In this document: piece after piece, positions 19,326 to 28,905 of the stretch
Numbering within the stretch: position 1 is the first letter of the stretch
Layout of the letters: each line of letters starts with the position of its first letter
NCBI RefSeq assembly: GCF_018409545.1
Contig: NZ_AP024563.1
Location: 788,501-852,500 of the forward strand
DNA from: Allochromatium tepidum
Lineage (GTDB): Bacteria; Pseudomonadota; Gammaproteobacteria; Chromatiales; Chromatiaceae
Reading direction: 5' to 3'
Length of the DNA: 64,000 nucleotides
Position numbers and translations under genes: made by a program
The notes under the pieces: generated by a model
The model's database searches: none
Told to the model about the DNA's origin: nothing
Seen by the model: the letters and a program-made list of their open reading frames with translations, nothing else

Positions 19326-20350
19326 GCCGGAAACCCATAGGGCGGCTCGCGCAAGCTGAGCACCGGCCCATCGACCCCGAGCCGGATGTCGCAACCGCTG
19401 TCGACGGCGGCGATCTCGGTGACGACCAGCAGGGCGTGGCGCCGGTCGCCGATCGGGCAGGCATCGACCACCCAGCCTTCCGTCTGTTGTGAGGCGCTGG
19501 AGGCGGCAGAGAGTTCATCGCCCGGTTCGGGCGGAACGTCGCGCTCGACTTCGGCCAGATACATGCGCCGCTTGAGCTTGCCGAGGAACTGCATGCGTGC
19601 GACGACCTCCTGTCCGGTATAGCAGCCCTTGTTGAAGCTCACGCCGTCGATGAGTTGCAGATTGAGCATCTGGGGCACGAAGGTCTCGACCGTCCGGTCA
19701 TAGACGTTCGGCAGACCGGCCTGGATGTCGAGCCGGGTCCAGTCGGCAGCGTTGGCGGGCGCGGCCTGGGGCGCGAGCGCCTCCCAGAGTGTGCGCAGCG
19801 GCTCGAATGGACCGAGCAGTTCGAAGCGTGGTGTAGGGCCGGGAATCCGGATCACGGCGATCTCGTCGGACTGGGCCAGTCCATTGGCCGGCGCCGGAGC
19901 CGGCAGTCCCTGAGCCGCGAGTAGCTCCGCCGCCGTCTCGCCCGCCAGCCCGATGCGGACCAGCTCGTCACCGGCATCGCTCAACGTGACCTTGGCGCGC
20001 AGGATGAAGCGGCTCAGGCGCTGGATGCTCTCGGCCACCCGCTCGCCTGGAGTCTGGAGATAGATGGTCTCGCCCAGACGCAGGACGCGAAACAGCGTCA
20101 AAATACGCCCCTTCTGGCTGCAATGCGCGCTGAGCTGGGTATGACCGGCCGACAGCTCGCGAATGTCGTTCGTGAGCTGTCCCTGCAGAAAGCTCGCTGC
20201 GTCCGCACCGCGCGCCGCGATCAGCCCGAGATGCGAGAGATCGAACAGCCGGCAGTCTGCGGGCGTCGCCGGTTCCGGGAACTGGACGCGCCCCAGGGCG
20301 TCGACGGACGCCGTACCGGCGGTCAGGAAGTCTCGCCATTGATTCATCAT
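19322..20350 (-). CDS. ygfZ: Folate-binding tRNA-modifying/Fe-S maintenance protein YgfZ
   Basis: This is a 342-residue protein of the YgfZ/GcvT-like family, using tetrahydrofolate to support Fe-S enzymes such as MiaB. The signature [13 protein letters not shown] with its conserved cysteine lies near residues 235-247. The N-terminal part shows the GcvT-type fold ([14 protein letters not shown]). ATG 20350 is chosen because a GAGG lies 8 bases upstream; an in-frame ATG 24 bases earlier is possible. It is convergent with lysS and divergent from the RNB gene. Confidence 0.92.
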   Translation of the reverse strand: MMNQWRDFLTAGTASVDALGRVQFPEPATPADCRLFDLSHLGLIAARGADAASFLQGQLTNDIRELSAGHTQLSAHCSQKGRILTLFRVLRLGETIYLQTPGERVAESIQRLSRFILRAKVTLSDAGDELVRIGLAGETAAELLAAQGLPAPAPANGLAQSDEIAVIRIPGPTPRFELLGPFEPLRTLWEALAPQAAPANAADWTRLDIQAGLPNVYDRTVETFVPQMLNLQLIDGVSFNKGCYTGQEVVARMQFLGKLKRRMYLAEVERDVPPEPGDELSAASSASQQTEGWVVDACPIGDRRHALLVVTEIAAVDSGCDIRLGVDGPVLSLREPPYGFPA

Positions 20351-20390
20351 GATATGGACCTCGAAAATAGACATCTAAGCCGCGTCCAGT

Positions 20391-22250
20391 ATGACATGCG
20401 GTTCCACCGGAGATAACAGCGCTTTGCCGACACATCAAGTGACACCGCCCCTCGATAGTCTGGTGCTCTACAAGACCAAACCGGCGCGCGTGGCCGCGCT
20501 CGGCGAGAAGATTGAGATCGAGCTGGAGGGCGGTCAGACCAAGCGCGTCCGGCCCAAGGACATCGAACTGCTGCATCCGGGGCCGCTGCGCCGGTTGTCC
20601 GAACTGGTGCCGCTCGACGGCGAGATGAACGCGGCCTGGGAGCTACTGGAAGGCGGCGAGACCACCCTGCGCGAGCTGGCCGAACTGGCCTTTAGTGATT
20701 ACACGCCGGCGACGGTCTGGGCCGCTTGGCAGTGCGTTGCCGAGGGGCTGGCCTTCGTCGGCACGCCCGAGTCGATCCAGGTTCGACCGCGCGACGTGGT
20801 CGAGCGCGAGCAGGCCGAACGCGCCGCCAAGGAAGCCGCCGAGCGCGACTGGCGTGCCTTCCTGGAGCGTATGGCCGCCGCGCGCCCGGCACCCGAGGAC
20901 GCCCCCAGGCTCAGCGAGGTCGAGCGTCTGGCGCTCGGTCAGTCCGAGCACAGCCGCATCCTGGAGGCGCTCGGCCATCCGCAGACCCCGGAGAGCGCCC
21001 ATCGCGCCCTGATCCGGGTCGGACACTGGCCCGAGCGGCACAATCCGCATCCGCGCCGCTGCGGCGCTCCCATCGCCGACGTCGAACTGCCGGTCCCGGA
21101 TCTCGACGAGGAGACCCGGCTCGACCTCACCCATCTGCCGGCCTATGCCATCGACGACGAGGGCAACCGGGATCCCGACGATGCCCTGAGCCTGGACGGC
21201 GATCGCCTCTGGGTCCATGTCGCCGACGTCGGTGCCCTGGTGCATCCCGACAGCGAGCTGGAACGCGAGGCACGCGCACGCGGCTCGAATCTCTATCTGC
21301 CCGAGGGCGTGGTCAACATGCTTCCCGGGCTCGTGACCGAGCGGTTGGGTCTGGGCTTGCAGGAGGTCTCTCCCGCGCTCTCCTTCGCCCTGCGCTGCGA
21401 CACGGACGGTGAGATCCGCGACATCGAGATCCATCGTACCTGGGTGCGCGTCACCCGCCTGAGCTATGAGGCCGTCGAGCACCGGCTGAACGAGGAACCC
21501 TTCGCCGCCCTGCGCGCCTTCACCGACCGCTTCCGTGCCCGGCGATTCGCCCAGGGCGCCAGCCGTCTGGCCCTGCCCGAGGTCAGCGTGCGGGTCGAGG
21601 ATGGTCGGGTCAACATCCGCCCGCTGCCGCGGCTCATGAGCCGCGAGCTGGTGACGGATGCCATGCTGATGGCCGGCGAAGCCGCCGCGCGCTTCTGTCT
21701 GGAGCACGAGATCCCGATCCCCTTCGCCGTCCAGCCGCCGCCCGACTCGGCCGAGGAGAGCACGGATCTGGCCGGCATGTATGCTCGTCGGCGCGGTTTC
21801 AAGCCGACGCGCCTAGTACTGGAGCCGGACCGGCACGCCGGCCTGGGCCTGGAGCGCTACACCCGCGCCACCAGTCCGCTGCGGCGCTATTCCGATCTGC
21901 TGGTCCATCAGCAGATCCGTGCCTGGCTCGACGGCGCTCCGCCGCTCGATCGCGCGAGCGTGCTGGAACGCATCGGTGAGGCCGAGCAGTCGTCGATCGC
22001 GGTGCGACGCGGCGAACGACTCTCGAACCAGCACTGGAAGCTGGTCTATCTCAAGGAGAATCCGGGCTGGAAGGGGCAGGGCGTGGTGGTGGCGCTCGAA
22101 GAACGCCGGGCCGTGATCCTGGTGCCGGAACTGGCGCTGGAAGCGCGCATTCGGGTCCGTGATGCCGTGACGCTCAATCAGCCGCTCCGGATCGCCGTCA
22201 ACGAGGTCGATCTACCGGATCTCAGTGCGAGTTTCCGCACGCTGGGTTGA
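20391..22250 (+). CDS. RNB-domain ribonuclease (RNase II/R family)
   Basis: This is a 619-residue exoribonuclease-like protein. A region of about 230 residues with charged helices precedes the RNB catalytic domain. The RNB domain carries the acidic active-site run AIDDEGNRDPDDALSL (about 255-270), VHVADVGALVHPDS, and the late YTRATSPLRRYSDLLVHQQI. A short S1-like end follows (NPGWKGQGVVVALEERR). The full cold-shock domains of RNase II/R are not evident, so it is closer to the shorter RNB proteins of proteobacteria and cyanobacteria. ATG 20391 is adopted; TTG 20424 is an alternative. Confidence 0.9.
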   Translation: MTCGSTGDNSALPTHQVTPPLDSLVLYKTKPARVAALGEKIEIELEGGQTKRVRPKDIELLHPGPLRRLSELVPLDGEMNAAWELLEGGETTLRELAELAFSDYTPATVWAAWQCVAEGLAFVGTPESIQVRPRDVVEREQAERAAKEAAERDWRAFLERMAAARPAPEDAPRLSEVERLALGQSEHSRILEALGHPQTPESAHRALIRVGHWPERHNPHPRRCGAPIADVELPVPDLDEETRLDLTHLPAYAIDDEGNRDPDDALSLDGDRLWVHVADVGALVHPDSELEREARARGSNLYLPEGVVNMLPGLVTERLGLGLQEVSPALSFALRCDTDGEIRDIEIHRTWVRVTRLSYEAVEHRLNEEPFAALRAFTDRFRARRFAQGASRLALPEVSVRVEDGRVNIRPLPRLMSRELVTDAMLMAGEAAARFCLEHEIPIPFAVQPPPDSAEESTDLAGMYARRRGFKPTRLVLEPDRHAGLGLERYTRATSPLRRYSDLLVHQQIRAWLDGAPPLDRASVLERIGEAEQSSIAVRRGERLSNQHWKLVYLKENPGWKGQGVVVALEERRAVILVPELALEARIRVRDAVTLNQPLRIAVNEVDLPDLSASFRTLG

Positions 22251-22373
22251 GCGGGGGCGAGCGTCGTGGAGGCGGGGTGCGCGAAGGGATTCGGCGCCTG
22301 ACGTGTGCCGGAAATGTCGATGTCGAGGGATTCGAGCCGACCGCCTTCGCGCTTTGGGTTTCGCTCGGAGCGA

Positions 22374-22916
22374 TCAGGCGCCCCAGGAGCGGACCGCGCC
22401 CGTGTCGAGATGGACGAAATCGGAGCGCCGGTAGTAACCCACGCCGCCACGCCCGAGCGACACGGCGGCATCGCGCAGATGACGGGTCGAGAGATCGGGC
22501 AAGCGCACGTCGATCGCCTGACCGTGCAGATGCAGGCTGCGCTCGGCTACACCGCTGGAAGCCCTTCTGAGTCGCGCGTTGGTTGCCGGCGAGCGGTAGG
22601 CGCTGATGACGTCGAAGCGGGCGTCGGTGTCGCCGAGCCTGAGCTTCAGGTCGTAGAGGATGTCGAACAGTTGCGGATCCATGTTCGTGACGTCGCCGGT
22701 GCGGAAGTCACGGAAGAAATGGTTCAGCCGTTGCAGCGCGGGGCGCTGGTAGGTGTCGCCGATGCGATAGGTGACATCGACCCATTCATCGGTATGCAGG
22801 TGGCGGAAAGACAGGACACGCGGACGTTCGGTCGTGCGGCGCGAGAAGAAGGGCGAGGCGGCAACGGGAGCGGCCGCCGCGGACAGGGCCATCCCTAGGA
22901 AGTAACGTCGATTCAT
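22374..22916 (-). CDS. DUF882 (YcbK-like, peptidase M15 fold) Tat-exported protein
   Basis: This is a 180-residue protein with a Tat-type signal (NRRYFLGMALSAAAA). The mature domain resembles YcbK/DUF882 peptidases of the M15A fold, which act on peptidoglycan peptides. Motifs present are SAYRSPATN, SLHLHGQAIDVRLPD (zinc-type histidine and aspartate) and DFVHLDTG near the C-terminus. ATG 22916 follows a G-rich ribosome-binding site and gives the clean signal peptide; longer frames add unrelated sequence. It is divergent from a lytic transglycosylase gene, supporting a cell-wall role. Confidence 0.88.
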   Translation of the reverse strand: MNRRYFLGMALSAAAAPVAASPFFSRRTTERPRVLSFRHLHTDEWVDVTYRIGDTYQRPALQRLNHFFRDFRTGDVTNMDPQLFDILYDLKLRLGDTDARFDVISAYRSPATNARLRRASSGVAERSLHLHGQAIDVRLPDLSTRHLRDAAVSLGRGGVGYYRRSDFVHLDTGAVRSWGA

Positions 22917-23237
22917 GTTCCCCCCGGTACATTTAGTGACGTTAGTCGATTTGGAGGCTCGATTATAGTGTGCTCGCCAGCCATGGCAAATGAAAATTTG
23001 TTCGATCTCAATTTCAGCGCGATTTTTATACTCCACACTAAAAACCAATCATAACTATCGAGATTCAAAGCAAACCGCCATGCATCCCGAGCAAGATATG
23101 ATTGGGCTTCGAGTGACTTTGGAATCAGGTGTTTGGCGCTCGTCATGGCGCCGGCTGTCTGCGAGATTCAGGCTGCTTTCAGGGCGCGAATGGACTATGC
23201 TATCCCGTGATCGTCGAATCTCTAAGGGGGGCGAGGG
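22917..23237. promoter_or_regulatory. AT-rich divergent promoter region
   Basis: These 321 bases separate two divergent cell-wall genes. The middle (about 22960-23080) is much more AT-rich than the surroundings, as expected for back-to-back promoters. TATAAA-like elements occur near 23030, but no clear -35/-10 pair is evident. A G-rich Shine-Dalgarno sequence (GGGGGGCGAGGG) precedes the transglycosylase start. I find no credible small gene. Confidence 0.45.
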
Positions 23238-23945
23238 ATGTATGGAACGCTGAGGACGGCCGTGATGATCGGTGCCGTTGCGCTTGCATCCTGGGGAACG
23301 GTACGGGCCGATATCTACAAATACGTCGACGCAGCGGGCAATGTCTACTTCACCGATACGCCGCTGCAGGGCAGCCGTTACAAGCTCGAATGGCATCGCG
23401 AGTCGCGCCGGGTCGCGCGCGAGGTCGAGCCGCAGGTGGAGTCGAGCATCGCGGCGCGCGGGCGCGTCATCACCAGCCGGCCCAAACCGGCTCCCAGTCT
23501 CAGTCAGTCGCAGTCGCAGCGGCGCGAACTCTATCATCATCTCGTCCTGGCCAACGCGCGCCGCTACGGACTCTCACCGAGTCTGCTCCATGCCGTCATC
23601 CGCGCCGAGTCGGCCTACGATCCCACAGCCGTCTCGCGGGCCGGCGCCCAGGGGCTGATGCAGCTCATGCCGGACACGGCCGCGCGCTACGGCGTCCGCG
23701 ACAGCTTCGATCCGGCCGAGAACATCCGCGGCGGTTCGGCCTATCTGCGCGATCTGCTCGACATGTTCGATCAGGACGTCAAGCTCGCGCTCGCCGGCTA
23801 CAACGCGGGCGAAGGGGCCGTGATCAAGTATGGCCGCCAGATTCCGCCCTATGCCGAGACCCAGGACTATGTGCGCAAGGTGCTGCGTTTCTATGCCGCC
23901 GAGCGCCCGAACAGCTTCATCATGTCGGCCCAGTCGGCCCGTTAG
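23238..23945 (+). CDS. Lytic transglycosylase (DUF4124 + SLT domain)
   Basis: This is a 235-residue exported enzyme that cleaves the peptidoglycan MurNAc-GlcNAc bond. A signal peptide (about 1-24) is followed by a DUF4124 segment (DIYKYVDAAGNVYFTDTPL, 25-43). The SLT domain (about 100-230) carries catalytic glutamate E124 in RAESAYDP, and the GAQGLMQLMPDTA and AGYNAGEGAV motifs. The strong ribosome-binding site directly upstream supports ATG 23238. The two-domain order is common in gammaproteobacterial Slt proteins. Confidence 0.94.
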   Translation: MYGTLRTAVMIGAVALASWGTVRADIYKYVDAAGNVYFTDTPLQGSRYKLEWHRESRRVAREVEPQVESSIAARGRVITSRPKPAPSLSQSQSQRRELYHHLVLANARRYGLSPSLLHAVIRAESAYDPTAVSRAGAQGLMQLMPDTAARYGVRDSFDPAENIRGGSAYLRDLLDMFDQDVKLALAGYNAGEGAVIKYGRQIPPYAETQDYVRKVLRFYAAERPNSFIMSAQSAR

Positions 23946-23951
23946 GCCGGC

Positions 23952-24170
23952 TCAGTCCTCGCCGATCACGCGCGTGTCACGCGGGGTCGAGAGCAGGCGT
24001 TCGGCCTCGCCCTGCTGGCGCGCGAAGATCAACCGATACTCCACGCCCGTCTCACGCGGCTCGTTCTGGCGCCGTTCGCGCACCAGTTCGCGTGCGCGCT
24101 GATACTGATCGACCGTTTCGAGATGCTCCAGTTGGCGGGGCGGGGAGATCTTGTAGACGAAGTACGGCAT
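23952..24170 (-). CDS. Small conserved-looking charged protein
   Basis: This is a 72-residue hydrophilic protein beginning MPYFVYKISPP and rich in Arg/Glu helices (YQRARELVRERRQNEPRE). There are no TM segments and no cysteines. It converges with the transglycosylase gene 7 bases away and diverges from the molybdoenzyme operon. Codon usage matches its surroundings, which supports a real gene. I do not recognise the family. Confidence 0.6.
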   Translation of the reverse strand: MPYFVYKISPPRQLEHLETVDQYQRARELVRERRQNEPRETGVEYRLIFARQQGEAERLLSTPRDTRVIGED

Positions 24171-24495
24171 GTCTCTTGTTTCCTGGTTCGGGTTAGGCGT
24201 GTATTGCTTGGAGATGCAGGCACGAGTGGCCTATATCCTGCGGCTGGACGGTTTTTCAAGGTAGCGCAGACGGTGTCCTGGCGCCAGAAGGCGTGCACTG
24301 TGCCCATACCACAGGTTCTCCTCCAGCGCCCCGCAATTGACCCATATCAAGCAATCCGAATCTTCCGATGGACCCATGACGGGCGCTTGCCGTAATGTTG
24401 CCTGCCGGCCCTCGCTTGCCGGTTGAAACGCGCAAGACACCCGAATCCCGCGGCCAAGACCCGGGATCCTATCGACCACCTCGGAGGACATCCTC
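24171..24495. promoter_or_regulatory. Upstream region of the molybdoenzyme operon
   Basis: This gene-free stretch of 325 bases contains the FNR-like box described separately, a GGAGGA ribosome-binding site 7 bases before ATG 24496, and the promoter of the small minus-strand gene. No other structure is evident. Confidence 0.5.
24337..24350 (+). promoter_or_regulatory. Candidate FNR/ANR box
   Basis: TTGAC-CCAT-ATCAA matches the FNR consensus TTGAT-N4-ATCAA with one mismatch. It lies 146 bases before the molybdopterin subunit start, where an oxygen-responsive activator of an anaerobic respiratory operon would bind. The promoter elements downstream are not clear. Confidence 0.5.
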
Positions 24496-27270
24496 ATGGC
24501 TTGGAGCATTCCACGCCTCTCCCGCCGTGCCTTCCTGAAAACCACAGGCTATGGCGCGGCCGGGCTGACACTCCTGTCGCCCGCTGCCCAGTTCGTCAAG
24601 ACCGCCGCCGCCAGGGACGAGACCATCGAAGAGGTCTCCTACAGCATCTGCAATTTCTGCTCCTCGCTGTGCAACCTCAAGGTCACGACCCACACCCGCA
24701 ACGGTGAGAAGCGCGTCGTCAAGCTCGACGGCAATCCGCATTCGACCCTCAATCGCGGCAAGATCTGCGCGCGCGGCCAGTCCGGACTGCGCCAGACCTA
24801 CGACACCGACCGCCTCAAGACGCCGCTGATCCGCGTCAAGGGCTCCAAGCGCGGCGAATATGCCTTCCGTGCCGCGAGCTGGGAGGAAGCCTACGCCTAT
24901 ATCGCCGAGAAGAGCAAAAACGCCGCGATCCGGCCCTGGGAATGGACCATGGTCGGCGGCTGGACCTCGTGCGTGTTCTACATGAACTGGGCCGTGCCCT
25001 TCGCCATGGCCAACGAGGTGCCCAACATCGTCGCCTCGCCGATGCAGCACTGCGTCACCACGGGGCACTTGGGCACGGATCTCGTCACCGGCAACTTCAA
25101 CATCCACGACGAGATGCTGCCGGACTTCGACAACGCCAAGTACATCCTCTTCATGGGCAACAATGCCTCCATCGGCGCGGTCTCGACCTGCCGCATGGTG
25201 CGCTTCGCCCAGGGGCGCAAGAAGGGCGCGAAGATCGTCTCGCTCGACCCGCGCCGTTCGGAGACGGCGGCCAAGGCCGACGAATGGATCCGGATCCGGC
25301 CCGGCACCGATCTGCCCTTCCTGCTGGCCATGATGCGCATCCTGATGGACGAGGGGCTGTACGATGCCGCCTTCCTGCGCAAGCACAGCAACATGCCCTT
25401 CCTCGCCTATCGCGACGAGGCCGGCGAGCTGCGGTTGCTGACCGACGAGCAGGACCGACCCCGCGTGCGGGTCGAGGGGAGCGACGAGGTGCGCACGGTC
25501 GCCGCCTTCGGCAACGACAATACGGTCGATGTCGACGGCAACGCCTTCACCCCGGCGCTCAGGACGCCCAAGGACTACAGCCTGGACGGACGGGCGGTGA
25601 TGACGGTGTTCGAGGCCCAGCTCCGGGAGCTCGAACCCTACACCGCCAAATGGGCCGCCGACATCACCGGCATCGACGCCGAGGTCATCGAGCGCATCGC
25701 CCATGAGTTCGGTACTACGCGCCCGGCGATCATCGATCCGGGCTGGCATGGCGCGCGCTACGGCAACATCATGATGACGCGCCGCGTCCAGGCCATGATC
25801 CAGGCGCTCACCGGCGGTCTCGACCGCGTCGGCGGCTGGATGAACTCGGCCGAGGTCCATCACAAGGCCGCGCGCATGTACGAGGCCATGGAGCATGGTT
25901 ATGAGATGGGCTCGCCGCTGGCCACGCTCGCCGGCATGGCCTTCGCCAAGATGGTCATCGGCGCACTGTCCAAGGGCGAGAACTTCTCGCACGGGCATCC
26001 CGGCTGGACCTGGGCCTGGAACGCGCAGGAGAAGGCCGCCGGACACTTCAGTGTCGCCCTGCCGGTGATGACCGAGTCCGGACTGCGCGAGTCGGTCGAG
26101 GGGCGGGTCAAGTTCAACGACGAGCCCTATCCGACGCGCGCCTTCCTGATCAACGCCTCCAATCCGGTGCGTCACTATTATCCCGACTCGCGCTGGAAGG
26201 AGACCCTGAGCCACGAGAACGTCGAGCTGGTGGTGATGATCGAGGTGCTGCCCTCGGACACCGCGCCCTATGCCGACGTCATCCTGCCCAACACCACCTA
26301 TCTGGAACGCGACGAGCCGACCCTCTACGGCAACGGCGTCAACCATGATCTGGCGTTGACCACGCGCTACGCGGCGATTCCGCCGCTCTACGACACCGAG
26401 GAGACGGCCGACATCCTGCTCAAGATGACCGAGATCATCTCGGGCAATACCGACACCTTCCACGACTGGGTCGAGAAGCTGACCGGTCTGAAGGCCGCGC
26501 CGGTCAAGGCCGCGCTCGAACGCAACCGTCAGACCATGAAGAAGGGCGCCTATCAGCTCGCCTGCCGCGAGGTCGCCTTCAATCAGGCCGCCGAACGGCT
26601 CGGGGTGACGCCGGATCATATCGACCGCGTGCTGCGCACCAAGGGCGTCTATCACGAGATCGACCGCGAGCAGATCCTCGAAGAGCACGCCATGCCCTGG
26701 AAGATGCCGGTGCCGACCGAGAGCGGACGGGTCGAGTTCTTCTCCAGCCTGATGCGTCAGTTGCGCGACGGCGGCCACACGGCGCCGAACTTCAATGTGC
26801 TGGCGGGTGATGTCCCGATCCGGTTGCGCTCCGGCTCGCCGCGCGAGATCGCCGCGCCCCTGGCCAAGGACGAGTTCTATTTCACCTACGGCAAGACGCC
26901 GACCGTCTCGCACGCCTCGACCAACAGCAACAATCCGGTGCTCTCGGCGATCAACGAGTTCAAGAGCGACGTCTACAAGGGGGTCTGGATCCATCCCGAG
27001 CGCGCCGAGCGGCTGGGGATTGCGATGGGCGATCCGATCCAGTTGACCAACACCCAGTCCGGCCAGCAGACCACGGGCAACGCCTATGTGACGCGCCTGA
27101 TCCATCCGGACGTCATCTTCGTCTACAGCTCGTTCGGCGTCGAGAACCCGGCCCTGTCGCGCACCCACGGCGACGGCACCGCCACCAGCAAGCTCATCCC
27201 CTATCAGGTCGAGCCGGTGGTCGCGGGCTTCCGCTCGCAGGAATTCACCGTCCGCGTCAACCGGGCCTGA
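24496..27270 (+). CDS. Tat-exported molybdopterin oxidoreductase, catalytic subunit (Psr/Phs/Soe/Arx-like CISM)
   Basis: This is a 924-residue catalytic subunit of the DMSO-reductase superfamily. A Tat signal (SRRAFLK, residues 9-15) implies periplasmic location. The N-terminal [4Fe-4S] ligands are C52, C55, C59 and C91. C185 in PMQHCVTTGH is the likely molybdenum ligand, typical of the polysulfide/thiosulfate reductase and arsenite/arsenate groups. C-terminal MGD-binding sequences follow. The next two genes are the Fe-S and NrfD-type subunits of a complex iron-sulfur molybdoenzyme. The substrate is not decidable. The sulfite-oxidising SoeA of purple sulfur bacteria is cytoplasmic, so the Tat signal argues against soeA proper. 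Confidence 0.88.
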   Translation: MAWSIPRLSRRAFLKTTGYGAAGLTLLSPAAQFVKTAAARDETIEEVSYSICNFCSSLCNLKVTTHTRNGEKRVVKLDGNPHSTLNRGKICARGQSGLRQTYDTDRLKTPLIRVKGSKRGEYAFRAASWEEAYAYIAEKSKNAAIRPWEWTMVGGWTSCVFYMNWAVPFAMANEVPNIVASPMQHCVTTGHLGTDLVTGNFNIHDEMLPDFDNAKYILFMGNNASIGAVSTCRMVRFAQGRKKGAKIVSLDPRRSETAAKADEWIRIRPGTDLPFLLAMMRILMDEGLYDAAFLRKHSNMPFLAYRDEAGELRLLTDEQDRPRVRVEGSDEVRTVAAFGNDNTVDVDGNAFTPALRTPKDYSLDGRAVMTVFEAQLRELEPYTAKWAADITGIDAEVIERIAHEFGTTRPAIIDPGWHGARYGNIMMTRRVQAMIQALTGGLDRVGGWMNSAEVHHKAARMYEAMEHGYEMGSPLATLAGMAFAKMVIGALSKGENFSHGHPGWTWAWNAQEKAAGHFSVALPVMTESGLRESVEGRVKFNDEPYPTRAFLINASNPVRHYYPDSRWKETLSHENVELVVMIEVLPSDTAPYADVILPNTTYLERDEPTLYGNGVNHDLALTTRYAAIPPLYDTEETADILLKMTEIISGNTDTFHDWVEKLTGLKAAPVKAALERNRQTMKKGAYQLACREVAFNQAAERLGVTPDHIDRVLRTKGVYHEIDREQILEEHAMPWKMPVPTESGRVEFFSSLMRQLRDGGHTAPNFNVLAGDVPIRLRSGSPREIAAPLAKDEFYFTYGKTPTVSHASTNSNNPVLSAINEFKSDVYKGVWIHPERAERLGIAMGDPIQLTNTQSGQQTTGNAYVTRLIHPDVIFVYSSFGVENPALSRTHGDGTATSKLIPYQVEPVVAGFRSQEFTVRVNRA

Positions 27271-27288
27271 AGGAGAGGATTCTGATCC

Positions 27289-27906
27289 ATGACTCACTAT
27301 GCAATGGTCATCGACCTCAACACCTGCGTCGGCTGCAACGCCTGCATGGCCGCCTGCGCGATGGAGAACCAGACCCCGGTCTGGGACAAGAACAAGTGGC
27401 GTACCTATGTGCACGACAAGGAGATCGGTCTCGGCTCGGACGTGCAGCGGCGCTTCTTCCCGCGGCTGTGCAACCACTGCGACAACCCGCCCTGCATGAC
27501 CGTCTGTCCGACCGGCGCGACCCGGAAGAAGGCCAACGGCATCGTCTTCGTCGACCAGGATCTGTGCATGGGCTGCGGCGCCTGCGCCATGGCCTGTCCC
27601 TATCATGCGCGCGTTCCGGTCACCCGGCGCGACATGCGCGAGGGACGCGAGTTCTACGGCTCGGACTATCGGCGCACCAGTCCGAGCATGGACAAGTGTT
27701 CCTTCTGCGATCATCTGGTCGAGCAGGGACGCAAGCCGGCCTGCGTCGAGACCTGTGTCGGTTATTCGCGGATGTTCGGCGATCTGGACGATCCCAATGA
27801 TCCGGTGGCCCAAATGGTGGCGAGCGGTGCGGCGCGGGCGCTGATGCCGCACATCGGCACCCGGCCCAATGTCTACTACATCGACGATATCCGCTGGAGG
27901 GGCTGA
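27289..27906 (+). CDS. Four-cluster ferredoxin subunit of the molybdoenzyme
   Basis: This is a 205-residue electron-transfer subunit. Sixteen cysteines fall into four groups: CVGCNACMAAC, CNHCDNPPCMTVC, CMGCGACAMAC and CSFC...CVETC. These would bind four [4Fe-4S] clusters, as in DmsB/PsrB/SoeB. There is no signal peptide, as expected for hitch-hiker export with the Tat-bearing catalytic subunit. It starts 18 bases after the catalytic gene and ends 3 bases before the NrfD-like gene. Confidence 0.94.
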   Translation: MTHYAMVIDLNTCVGCNACMAACAMENQTPVWDKNKWRTYVHDKEIGLGSDVQRRFFPRLCNHCDNPPCMTVCPTGATRKKANGIVFVDQDLCMGCGACAMACPYHARVPVTRRDMREGREFYGSDYRRTSPSMDKCSFCDHLVEQGRKPACVETCVGYSRMFGDLDDPNDPVAQMVASGAARALMPHIGTRPNVYYIDDIRWRG

Positions 27907-27909
27907 ACG

Positions 27910-28869
27910 ATGGACGTCAACATGACCTATGCGACCCAGGAGATGTGGACCTGGTGGCTCGCCATCTATCTCTACTTCGGCGGTCTCGGCGCGGCGACGC
28001 TGGCCGTGACCTTTCTGACCGATATGTATCTCAAGCCCAACCGCGCGCTGGTGATCTGGGGCGCGGGCGCGGGCGTGGTGCTGCTGGCGCTCGGCTCGCT
28101 GATGCTGTTCGGCCATCTGCTCGACAAGACGGCGGTGCTGACCGTGCTCAATCCGATGGCGATGCTCAATCAGTCGAGCGCCTGGATCGCCTGGGGCACG
28201 CAGTTCATCATCTGGATGATGGTCTGGGGCGTGCTCTATGCGCTGCCCTATGTGCGCGAGACCGAGTTTCCGCACAGGGTGCCGGGCATCCGCGACCTGA
28301 TCGACAAACCGTTCGTCATCGGTACCTCCAAGCTGGTGCAGCGGTTCCATCGCAGTGTCGGCTGGCTGGCGGTCATCAATGGCGTGGGCGTGGCGGTCTA
28401 CACGGGGTTGCTGCTGCAATCCTTCCCGGCGGTCGCGCTCTGGCACAATCCGGCGGTGCCGCTGCTGTTCACGGTCTCGGCCTTCTCGACCGCGATGGCG
28501 TTCCTGTTGGTGCTGATGTATACCCTGCTGCACGATCAGGCCGATGAGCACGTGCGGGTGCTCTATGAGCGCATCGATCTGGTGCTGATCGCCGCCGAGC
28601 TGGTGATCCTGTTCTCGCTCTACCAGTATCTCAAGAACGGCTCGGAGTCGGCCGTGCGCTCGCTGGAGCTACTGTGGAACGACTACGGCTGGCTGATCGG
28701 CTTCATCGGCTTCGGTCTGATCTTGCCCTTCCTGCTGGAACTCAAGGGCGTGATGCGCGGCTGGGGCAGCCGGGTGCCGATCCTGACGGCGGCGGTGCTG
28801 GTGCTGGCGGGCGGCTATCTGCTGCGGCATTACTTCATGTATGCCGGGGTCTATGCCTATCCCTGGTGA
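27910..28869 (+). CDS. NrfD/PsrC-like membrane anchor subunit
   Basis: This is a 319-residue integral membrane protein with about eight TM helices, opening with MWTWWLAIYLYFGGLGAATL, typical of NrfD/PsrC quinone-reacting anchors. It would connect the periplasmic catalytic and Fe-S subunits to the quinone pool. No heme ligand pattern is evident, as usual in this family. It completes the three-subunit operon with 3-18 base spacing. Confidence 0.92.
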   Translation: MDVNMTYATQEMWTWWLAIYLYFGGLGAATLAVTFLTDMYLKPNRALVIWGAGAGVVLLALGSLMLFGHLLDKTAVLTVLNPMAMLNQSSAWIAWGTQFIIWMMVWGVLYALPYVRETEFPHRVPGIRDLIDKPFVIGTSKLVQRFHRSVGWLAVINGVGVAVYTGLLLQSFPAVALWHNPAVPLLFTVSAFSTAMAFLLVLMYTLLHDQADEHVRVLYERIDLVLIAAELVILFSLYQYLKNGSESAVRSLELLWNDYGWLIGFIGFGLILPFLLELKGVMRGWGSRVPILTAAVLVLAGGYLLRHYFMYAGVYAYPW

Positions 28870-28905
28870 GGTGAGATCCAGGTTAAAGAATCGACCCGTC
28901 GCAGG

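Noticed and set aside
22279-22352. Inverted repeat GCGCGAAGG / CCTTCGCGC as a terminator
   Set aside because: The arms are only 9 bp with a 56-base loop and no T-run; not a credible terminator.
24469-28551. Open frame of 1360 codons on the minus strand
   Set aside because: It is antisense to the molybdoenzyme operon, whose products have clear motifs. Long antisense frames are common in GC-rich DNA, and its sequence has low complexity (His/Arg/Gly).
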